Under the pieces are notes generated by a model. That model searched no databases, was not told the origin of the DNA, and saw only the letters and a list, made by a program, of their open reading frames with translations. Below are positions 1 to 6,173 of a stretch of 53,423 bases of DNA, in pieces. Both the position numbers and the translations under genes were made by a program. The DNA is taken from positions 1-53,423 of the forward strand of contig PWKY01000025.1 of assembly GCA_003560595.1 (NCBI GenBank). Reading direction: 5' to 3'. Numbering within the stretch: the stretch's first letter is position 1; every line of letters begins with the position of its first letter. The DNA is from Thermoplasmata archaeon (GTDB taxonomy: Archaea > Thermoplasmatota > Thermoplasmata > Halarchaeoplasmatales > Halarchaeoplasmataceae).

Positions 1-1
1 C

Positions 2-439
2 TGGAATGTAGGCGGGCTCGTAGGATACAACAGCGGGGATGGTACGGTGTCGAACTCGTACGCTACCGGGAATGTAAGCGGTGACTGGAATGTAGGCGGT
101 CTCGTGGGAGTGAACTACGGCACGGTGTCAAATTGTTTTTACGATCATGAAACCACTGGTAAAAACGACACCGGTAAAGGTGAGCCTAAAAGCACGACAG
201 AGATGCAGACCAGGAGTACATACATAGACGCCGGCTGGGACTTCGACGAGGTTTGGGAGATCGACGAGTATAGGAACGGTGGTTATCCATACCTGCAGTG
301 GCAGGAGTTCGAGGAAGAGGAAGGCGAGGAAGACGGAAGGCCGGTCTTACTGATAGTTGCGGTAGTGCTCGTTATCTTCATAGCTCTTATACTATACATG
401 GTAATTACGTCTGGGAAGTCAAAAGATCTTAAACCCTGA
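2..439 (+). CDS. C-terminal part of a GLUG-repeat cell-surface protein (5' end outside window)
   Basis: The frame is open from base 2 and ends at TGA 437-439, so the true start lies upstream of the window. Two tandem GLUG-type repeats are visible: each has a WNVGGLVG core followed by an N-G-x-V-S-N segment, the pattern of GLUG motifs in bacterial and archaeal adhesins. After the repeats come an Asp/Glu-rich stretch, a single hydrophobic helix (about residues 117-138 of the visible part) and a short basic tail. This implies a secreted protein anchored in the membrane by its C-terminus. No catalytic motif is visible. The role is probably adhesion or surface structure, which is inferred from the repeat family. 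Confidence 0.8.
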   Translation, partial: WNVGGLVGYNSGDGTVSNSYATGNVSGDWNVGGLVGVNYGTVSNCFYDHETTGKNDTGKGEPKSTTEMQTRSTYIDAGWDFDEVWEIDEYRNGGYPYLQWQEFEEEEGEEDGRPVLLIVAVVLVIFIALILYMVITSGKSKDLKP

Positions 440-489
440 TCACATGTGATACTTTCCCTCAAGAAGTTCGGTGTTAGATATATCCACAT

Positions 490-903
490 TCATACCGAAG
501 TGATCACCAATTTACCGTGTTTCACTCCCTTGGTACTGATCAAACTATCGGCTATGCGCTGCACTTCGGCGGGCTTCCCACGTATGGCCATCAGCTCCAT
601 GCAGTTGTTGTGGTCCAGATGTATGTGCATGGTAGATACGATCATGTCGTGGGACCGGTGCTGCATCTCCGTGAGCCTGTCGGAGATGCCTCTCTTCTCA
701 TGGTCGAATACCAGAGTTAGAGAGCCGTAAACATCCTCCTCCGGATCTTCCCACTTGGATTCTACAATAAAATCCCGGATAAGGTCCCTTATGGCTTCCG
801 AGCGATTGGCATACATCTTTTCTTCGATCTTTTCGTCGAATTCCTTCAACAGTTCCTTGGGAACGGATACTCCGAACCTTGCGATGTTATCTTTAACGTC
901 CAT
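490..903 (-). CDS. nikR: NikR nickel-responsive transcriptional regulator
   Basis: A 137-residue ribbon-helix-helix repressor with a C-terminal ACT-like metal-binding domain. The N-terminal RHH segment (about residues 7-48) contains RFGVSVP and [12 protein letters not shown]. The four NikR nickel ligands can be placed by spacing: His82, His93, His95 and Cys101, within [10 protein letters not shown]. The frame stays open upstream to 1077, but the ATG at 903 starts where the family starts and has a TATA-like element (924-932) about 25 bases before it, which fits a leaderless message. It is divergent from fmdE and the ABC genes, so it most likely controls them and itself. Family identity is secure; the regulon is inferred. 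Confidence 0.92.
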   Translation of the reverse strand: MDVKDNIARFGVSVPKELLKEFDEKIEEKMYANRSEAIRDLIRDFIVESKWEDPEEDVYGSLTLVFDHEKRGISDRLTEMQHRSHDMIVSTMHIHLDHNNCMELMAIRGKPAEVQRIADSLISTKGVKHGKLVITSV

Positions 904-1005
904 GTTTGTGTTATCTGTAACAGGAATATATGCTTTTCGTGTTACTTTAATAGAAATACTTATTAAGTAGCACCTTTTCCACATCCGTGTTACCAAGGAA
1001 CCATC
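904..1005. promoter_or_regulatory. Divergent nikR/fmdE promoter with NikR-operator-like repeats
   Basis: This spacer holds the TATA-like element for nikR (924-932, read on the minus strand) and an AT-rich element for fmdE around 957-966. Repeated GTGTTAC-type half-sites are present: inverted repeat TGTTA-N4-TAACA at 909-922, GTGTTAC at 939-945 and again at 987-993. GTAACA (917-922) and TGTTAC (940-945) also form an inverted pair 17 bases apart that brackets the nikR TATA element. GTGTTAC/GTAACAC half-sites are known for some non-enterobacterial NikR proteins. Assigning these copies to this NikR is an inference. Confidence 0.5.
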
Positions 1006-1704
1006 ATGAAAGGAAAACCAAGAGACAAGATATGGAAGATGATCGAAGGCGGAGAGAAGGAAAAACTGCTTGACCATGCGGCAGCACTACACGGACACTA
1101 CTGCCCTGGCTTGGCCCTTGGTGTCAACGCCTCTATCGCTGCTTTGAAGCGGTTCGAAAGCGAACACACGGGGATGGAAGACGTTTTAGTGATCGTGGAA
1201 ACAAACAACTGCTTCTCAGACGGAGTTCAGTACGTGACCGGCTGCACATTCGGTAACAATTCCCTGGTGTTCCGGGACCTTGGCAAGACTGCCGGTACCT
1301 TTGTAAAAAGGGGTGAGAAGGGATTGCGTTTTGTGACCCGAAGTGATGCCCGGGAAGAATGGGCCGGAGAGTTCACTGAATACGGTGAACTGTTCACCAA
1401 GGTCGTTAGGGAGCGTGATGGTACGGAGGAAGACAGGGTGCGGATGATGGAGATGGCCGAAGATATCTCCAAATTCGTCGTGGGTCTCGAAGCTGACAAA
1501 CTCTTTGAGATCGAATCCGTGGAGGTGACTTTACCCGAATATGCCCCCATACATGATAGTCACGTTTGTGAAGGATGCGGCGAGAGCGTTATGAGCACCA
1601 GGACGATTGAGAGGGATGGTAAAAAATTCTGTTTGCTATGCGGTGGTGACAAATATTTTGAACTCGACGGTCACGGGATGCACCTGAGAGGTGAAAAGAA
1701 ATGA
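1006..1704 (+). CDS. FmdE family protein with C-terminal zinc ribbon
   Basis: A 232-residue protein. The N-terminal FmdE/TraR-like domain carries [11 protein letters not shown] (from about residue 29) and a conserved TNNCFSDG segment. A C-terminal treble-clef-like finger has CEGCG and CLLCGG cysteine pairs (about residues 188-213). FmdE was named from formylmethanofuran dehydrogenase operons, but many members sit beside metal or cofactor transport genes and their biochemical role is not settled. The stop codon overlaps the next start by four bases (ATGA 1701-1704), so it is translationally coupled to the substrate-binding lipoprotein. With NikR divergent, a role in handling nickel or a metal cofactor is likely. 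No other formylmethanofuran dehydrogenase subunit is visible. Confidence 0.85.
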   Translation: MKGKPRDKIWKMIEGGEKEKLLDHAAALHGHYCPGLALGVNASIAALKRFESEHTGMEDVLVIVETNNCFSDGVQYVTGCTFGNNSLVFRDLGKTAGTFVKRGEKGLRFVTRSDAREEWAGEFTEYGELFTKVVRERDGTEEDRVRMMEMAEDISKFVVGLEADKLFEIESVEVTLPEYAPIHDSHVCEGCGESVMSTRTIERDGKKFCLLCGGDKYFELDGHGMHLRGEKK

Positions 1705-2783
1705 AAAACAAGGTAGCAGTATTGATGATATCGATTCTTTTGATATCGCTGATGAGCACAGGATGTGTAGAGAACGACGACGATGTTGAATACGTAGTGG
1801 TGACGGATATATTAGGCCGTGAAGTAGAGGTTTCCAATAACGTCGAACGGGTTGTCGGGGTTGCCTCGGGGGCAGTCAGGATGCTCTCTTATCTGGAGGC
1901 TGTGGATATGATAGTGGGTGTTGAAGAATTTGAACACAGTCGTATAATTTCACCTTATCAATTTGCAAACCCCGAGCTCTCGGAACTACCAAACATAGGG
2001 CCACAGCACGGAGGGGATGCCGAGATGATACTTGCACAGAAACCGGATGTGGTGTTCTACTCGTGTTCTCAAGTGGATCCCGCCTCGGAAGATACCATGG
2101 ATAACTTACAAACTAAAACTGGGATACCAGTGATAGCGATAGATCTGGGAGATTTAGATGCAAGAAAGGACGTGTTTTACTCTTCACTAAGATTGATGGC
2201 CGAAGTTCTTGACAAGGAAGAAAGAGCTGAAGAGGTCATAGAATTCATCGAAGAAACACTTGAAGACCTTCATGAACGAACAAAAAACATACCAGATTCC
2301 GAAAAACCAAACGTGTACGTAGGAGGTGTGGCTCTAAGAGGTGCTCAAGATATTTTGTCAACAAGAGCCAGCTATCCTCCCTTCGAATACACCAACTCAA
2401 TAAACGTAGCCGGTGAGATCGGTACCGGGCATGCGTTCATAGATAAGGAACAGCTGCTCGAATGGGATCCGGACTTTCTGTTAGTTGATTCGGGCAGTTA
2501 TGAGAATGTTGTAGATGCTATAAACGGAGACGTTTCCTATCAGATACTAACAGCAGTGGAAAACGGAGATATATACACCGTGATGCCTTACAACAGATAC
2601 AATATAAACCATGCAACGGTACTAACCAACGCCTACTACGTAGGAAGTGTACTTTATCCAGAACATTTTGAAGATGTGGACGTTACCGCTAGAGCTGACA
2701 GTATTTACGACAGTATGGTGGGCTCTCCGGTATACGCTGAAATGGCTGAAGAAGCTTATGGTTTTACTCAAGTGGAATTATGA
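1701..2783 (+). CDS. ABC transporter substrate-binding lipoprotein, BtuF/FepB type
   Basis: A 360-residue extracytoplasmic binding protein of the Peripla_BP_2 family, which binds metal chelates, hemin, siderophores or cobalamin. A hydrophobic signal sequence ends in a lipobox with Cys22 (LMSTGC), so it should be lipid-anchored outside the membrane. The opening TDILGREVEV and the MILAQKPDVVFYS segment are typical of the family. The C-terminal lobe ends with LYPEHF, also family-typical. It overlaps fmdE by four bases at its start and the permease by four bases at its end (ATGA 2780-2783). Ligand is unknown; NikR context favours nickel or a nickel chelate over iron or cobalamin, as an inference. 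Confidence 0.88.
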   Translation: MKNKVAVLMISILLISLMSTGCVENDDDVEYVVVTDILGREVEVSNNVERVVGVASGAVRMLSYLEAVDMIVGVEEFEHSRIISPYQFANPELSELPNIGPQHGGDAEMILAQKPDVVFYSCSQVDPASEDTMDNLQTKTGIPVIAIDLGDLDARKDVFYSSLRLMAEVLDKEERAEEVIEFIEETLEDLHERTKNIPDSEKPNVYVGGVALRGAQDILSTRASYPPFEYTNSINVAGEIGTGHAFIDKEQLLEWDPDFLLVDSGSYENVVDAINGDVSYQILTAVENGDIYTVMPYNRYNINHATVLTNAYYVGSVLYPEHFEDVDVTARADSIYDSMVGSPVYAEMAEEAYGFTQVEL

Positions 2784-3904
2784 ATAGGTTCATAACTGCG
2801 TTCAAAAAAAGATCGGTGAAGTCAACCAAGCGAACGAGCGGGGATAACATACTCACAGAATACGATATATACAATGCCAAAAAGATAACTTTCATCGCCC
2901 TTTCTTCAGTCCTGGTTTTACTGATGGCTATGTTCGCTCTGACTCAGGGTTCATACAGCCTCAGTTTAAAAGAGGTTTTTTTGGCCGTTATAGGACAAAG
3001 TAACGATATAGCTCACACGCGTGTAGTATGGAATATCAGGATGGTGCGTATAATCTCTGCCATATTTGCTGGGGTCGGCTTAGCGATTTCGGGCATGATC
3101 ATGCAGAATATACTGCGGAATCCACTGGCCTCCCCGTCAACCTTGGGTGTATCAAACGCGGCTTCTTTCGGTGCTGCCTTTGCAATAGTTGCATTCGGTT
3201 CAGGTAGAATAAGTAGCCACGGGGGCAGTGCGGTGACCTTCACAATTCCATATATCATAGCCATCAGCGCCTTCAGTTTCTCCATGATATCAACTGGCGT
3301 TATAATACTGCTTACCCGTTACAGGGATGCATCGCCTGAAACCCTTGTTCTAGCCGGAGTTGCCATGGGTTCCTTGTTCACTGCAGGGGTCACATCATTG
3401 AGGTACTTTGCACAGGATGAAGTACAACTCTCAGCCATAATATTCTGGACCTTTGGGGACCTGGGAAGAACGGGCTGGACCACGGCAGGGATGATAGCTG
3501 TGGCATCCGTAATATGCGCCACATACTTTTTCTTTAACCGTTGGAAATACAATGCCATGAACGGAGGAGAAAACGTAGCTCGCAGCCTTGGCATCAACAC
3601 CGAGAGAGTGAGGATCACAGGTCTTATCGTAGCGTCCATGATAACCGCATTGATAGTTTCGTTTGTAGGCATAATAGGTTTCGTGGGCCTGGTAGTTCCT
3701 CATATGGCTCGAAAGGTCATAGGCAATGACACACGCTTCCTTATCCCTGCCTCGTGTGTTGTAGGAGCACTACTGCTTTTAGTATCGGATACTGTAGCAA
3801 GAACGTTGATCTCTCCCATAGTACTACCCGTGGGAATACTCACATCCTTCTTGGGAGCTCCAATGTTCATTTACTTGATACTCAAAGGGAGGAATAACTG
3901 GTGA
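2780..3904 (+). CDS. FecCD/BtuC-type ABC transporter permease
   Basis: A 374-residue polytopic membrane protein of the FecCD family. Family hallmarks are WNIRMVRIISAIFAGVGLAISG near residues 77-99, LRNPLASPSTLGVSNAASFGA, and a GFVGLVVPHMAR segment near the cytoplasmic coupling region. It has about eight to ten predicted membrane segments. A polar N-terminal extension of about 30 residues precedes the first membrane helix. The start overlaps the binding-protein stop by four bases, and its own stop overlaps the ATPase start (GTGA 3901-3904), so the three transporter genes are coupled. It forms the membrane channel of the importer. Confidence 0.9.
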   Translation: MNRFITAFKKRSVKSTKRTSGDNILTEYDIYNAKKITFIALSSVLVLLMAMFALTQGSYSLSLKEVFLAVIGQSNDIAHTRVVWNIRMVRIISAIFAGVGLAISGMIMQNILRNPLASPSTLGVSNAASFGAAFAIVAFGSGRISSHGGSAVTFTIPYIIAISAFSFSMISTGVIILLTRYRDASPETLVLAGVAMGSLFTAGVTSLRYFAQDEVQLSAIIFWTFGDLGRTGWTTAGMIAVASVICATYFFFNRWKYNAMNGGENVARSLGINTERVRITGLIVASMITALIVSFVGIIGFVGLVVPHMARKVIGNDTRFLIPASCVVGALLLLVSDTVARTLISPIVLPVGILTSFLGAPMFIYLILKGRNNW

Positions 3905-4692
3905 CTCTGGTTTGCATAGAGAATATATCCTTTTCTTATGGAAAAATTGACGCTCTGAAGGATGTTTCACTGTCCTTGGAAAAAGGAAATCTCGTAGGGA
4001 TAATCGGAGCAAACGGTTCGGGTAAAAGTACATTGATAAAGTGCCTATGCGGTCTGTTAGACGTACATAAAGGACACGTTACTTTGGAGGGAACAAAACT
4101 ATCCTCGATACCTAAAAGGAAACTTGCAACTTTGGTAGGTTACGTACCTCAGATACAGGAAAGAGCCACTCCGAGTACTGTTTTTGATACTGTGCTTATG
4201 GGTAGGATACCACATCTGACTTGGTCACCTACAAAAAAAGATCTAGAGATAGTGGCAAAGGCCATGGAGACCATGGAGATAACGGAGTTTTCTTTGAGAG
4301 ATATCCACGAATTAAGCGGTGGCCAGCAGCAGAGGGTTTTCATCGCTAGAGCGATGGCTCAGGAGCCCAAGGTCCTCTGTCTCGACGAACCAACTAGTAG
4401 TCTCGATATAAAACATCAGTTAGGCTTGATGCGTGGGATAAGGGATATAACTCGTGAAAAGAATATACTTGCGTTGATGGCGGTCCACGACTTGAATATA
4501 GCTTCACAGTACTGCGACAGCCTGATCATCCTTAAAGAAGGGTATGTTTACAAGGAAGGTAAACCTAATAACGTGCTCTGTAAAGAGAACATAAAAGACG
4601 CCTTCGGTATCGATGTGGCCATACACAAACATGGAGATTTTATGCACATAGTCCCTGTGGAAGAAAGTATAGTGGAAGACATAACTTATTAG
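3901..4692 (+). CDS. ABC transporter ATP-binding protein, FepC/BtuD type
   Basis: A 263-residue ATPase that powers the importer. Walker A GANGSGKST is at residues 36-44, the signature LSGGQQQR at about 138-145, Walker B plus D-loop LCLDEPTSSLD just after, and the H-loop histidine in AVHDLNIA. The start is GTG, which overlaps the permease stop. A strong stem-loop spans the stop codon. A degraded second ATPase lies immediately downstream. All nucleotide-binding motifs are intact, so this is the working copy of the pair. Confidence 0.92.
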   Translation: MTLVCIENISFSYGKIDALKDVSLSLEKGNLVGIIGANGSGKSTLIKCLCGLLDVHKGHVTLEGTKLSSIPKRKLATLVGYVPQIQERATPSTVFDTVLMGRIPHLTWSPTKKDLEIVAKAMETMEITEFSLRDIHELSGGQQQRVFIARAMAQEPKVLCLDEPTSSLDIKHQLGLMRGIRDITREKNILALMAVHDLNIASQYCDSLIILKEGYVYKEGKPNNVLCKENIKDAFGIDVAIHKHGDFMHIVPVEESIVEDITY

Positions 4693-4712
4693 TAATTCGT
4701 TATGTCCTCCAC
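4672..4712. terminator. Stem-loop across the end of the ABC ATPase gene
   Basis: GTGGAAGACATAAC (4672-4685) is the near-perfect inverse of GTTATGTCCTCCAC (4699-4712): 14 pairs with one A/C-type mismatch and a 13-base loop that contains the TAG stop. It is positioned as an operon-end structure. There is no long T-run directly after it, so a terminator role is a guess; an RNA-stability or protein-binding hairpin is equally possible. Confidence 0.4.
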
Positions 4713-4716
4713 TGCT

Positions 4717-4760
4717 AGTCAAAGACACAATTAAATAGATTAAAAGTTGTGTCCTTGACT
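4717..4760. repeat. Second inverted repeat between the ATPase and its remnant
   Basis: AGTCAAAGACACAA (4717-4730) faces TTGTGTCCTTGACT (4747-4760), 14 positions with one mismatch, around a 16-base AT-rich spacer. It follows the previous stem-loop by four bases and sits just upstream of unrecognised sequence that leads into the ATPase remnant. It could be the end of a lost mobile element or a second hairpin. No transposase could be recognised nearby. Confidence 0.45.
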
Positions 4761-4872
4761 ATAATGTGGAATTATTCGAAAATTGAGGATCTGTTCAGCA
4801 TGGTCGTTTGGATTTTTGTAGTCATCCTTCGCTATCGTCAATTCCTGCGATACTCTTTAATATTATATAGCA

Positions 4873-5252
4873 CACATAAAAAAACCCTTTTCAAGATCAG
4901 TGGGCCGATAGAAACCCCTTATTTCATCGCTAGGGCACTGGTTCAGGAGCCGGATATACTTTTACTTGATGAACCGACCAGTAGTCTTGATCTAAAACAC
5001 CAGTTGGAAGTCATGGAGATGGTCGATAAGCAAACGGAAAGTGGTATCACAGTTATAATGACCATGCACGACCTTAACCTGGCGCTACGATTCAGTGAAA
5101 GGATCCTCATGCTTCGTAAAGGTAAGATATTCGTAAGTGGGGGAACGGATGTCCTTAGGCCAGATAATATAGAAAAGGTCTTCGGTGTAAAAACGAGTAT
5201 GGCTCATGGATCCTATGGATCGGTTATAGTTCCCGAAAGTTATGTTATATGA
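4873..5252 (+). pseudogene. 5'-truncated second ABC ATPase (remnant)
   Basis: The frame closing at TGA 5250-5252 matches the C-terminal half of the preceding ATPase: FIARALVQEPDILLLDEP, the D-loop TSSLDLKHQL, the H-loop MTMHDLNLAL and the family C-terminus are present. The Walker A half is absent. Where LSGGQQQR should be, the sequence reads ISGPIETP, so the signature motif is destroyed. The frame is open further upstream to about 4749 but that part (a hydrophobic, unrelated segment) has no resemblance to an ATPase. It could not bind and hydrolyse ATP normally, so I call it a decayed paralogue, probably of the same transporter class. Confidence 0.75.
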
Positions 5253-6002
5253 TCAGTGCAGCGCAGAGCCGCCGTTGACCCCAAGTATCTCTCCGTTTAC
5301 GTAAGAACCCATATCTGACGCAAGATAAAGTGCTGCATAAGCTATGTCCACAGGTTGACCGAGTCTGCCAACGGGGATGTTGGAAGCTCGCACTTTTTTC
5401 TTCTCTTCCGTATAATCGCCTATGATATCCGTATCTATCGTCCCAGGTGCGATGGCATTAACGGTGATCCCATGGGATCCTAACTCCAAAGCTAGGGCCC
5501 GGGTCAATCCGATAAGAGCAGCTTTACTGGTAACGTATGCAGTGCCGTGAGTAGATCCTTTGAAGGCAAGCTGAGAACTAAGGTTTATGATCCTTGCATG
5601 GTCAGATTCTTTTAGATATTGTAGGGAAAATTTAGAGAGTTGAAATGGTCCCCTAACGTTTACATCCATGGTTCTATCATAATCCTCAACGGTAGAATTC
5701 TCAATATCTTTACGTATGTATATGCCAGCGTTGTTTATGAGGATATCTAGACCGTCGAATTTTTCTGCAAATTCACACACTATCCTTTTAGCATCACTCT
5801 CTACAGAAACATCACCTTTTAACAACATACCATCAGAATACTCTTTTATCCCCTTAAGAACTTGTTGTGCGTCCTGATCGTTATGGATATAATTTAAACC
5901 TATAACGGCTCCTTTTTGTGCAAATTTCATGGCGATAGCCCTTCCTATACCACGAGATGCTCCGGTGACGATAACCCTTCGACCTTCCAAAACTCTAGCC
6001 AT
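5253..6002 (-). CDS. Short-chain dehydrogenase/reductase (FabG-like)
   Basis: A 249-residue classical SDR oxidoreductase. The NAD(P)-binding TGASRGIG motif is near residues 12-19, NNAG is present in the middle, and the active-site Tyr156/Lys160 (YVTSK) follows the INLSS serine. The C-terminal GSYVNGEILGVNGGSA segment is typical of 3-oxoacyl-ACP reductase-like enzymes. ATG 6002 is preferred; GTG 6011 would add three residues. A TTTAAA box 25-30 bases upstream fits a leaderless message. Substrate cannot be predicted: archaea lack a bacterial fatty acid cycle. It abuts the ATPase remnant tail to tail. Confidence 0.88.
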   Translation of the reverse strand: MARVLEGRRVIVTGASRGIGRAIAMKFAQKGAVIGLNYIHNDQDAQQVLKGIKEYSDGMLLKGDVSVESDAKRIVCEFAEKFDGLDILINNAGIYIRKDIENSTVEDYDRTMDVNVRGPFQLSKFSLQYLKESDHARIINLSSQLAFKGSTHGTAYVTSKAALIGLTRALALELGSHGITVNAIAPGTIDTDIIGDYTEEKKKVRASNIPVGRLGQPVDIAYAALYLASDMGSYVNGEILGVNGGSALH

Positions 6003-6173
6003 GTGAAACACATATAATCCATTGGTTTAAAGGATTTTGCATCGAACAAAAATGTGAGCAAATAACTTTAATCAACTGTCCTCTATTTTCAAAAAAAACC
6101 TAAAATATGATCTACGATAATAAGATACGAAAAATATATAATGTGCCAGTCGATTTAGTTGTTTAGTGAAAAT

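Noticed and set aside
904-1077. Longer NikR starting at 1077
   Set aside because: The extra 58 codons cover the promoter and the fmdE start and are unlike NikR; ATG 903 matches the family.
4749-4880. Transposase fragment upstream of the ATPase remnant
   Set aside because: The encoded hydrophobic segment has no DDE or HUH motif that I can recognise; left as unidentified.
490-5252. Formylmethanofuran dehydrogenase operon (methanogenesis)
   Set aside because: Only the FmdE-like protein is present, next to transporter genes; none of the catalytic subunits is in the window.
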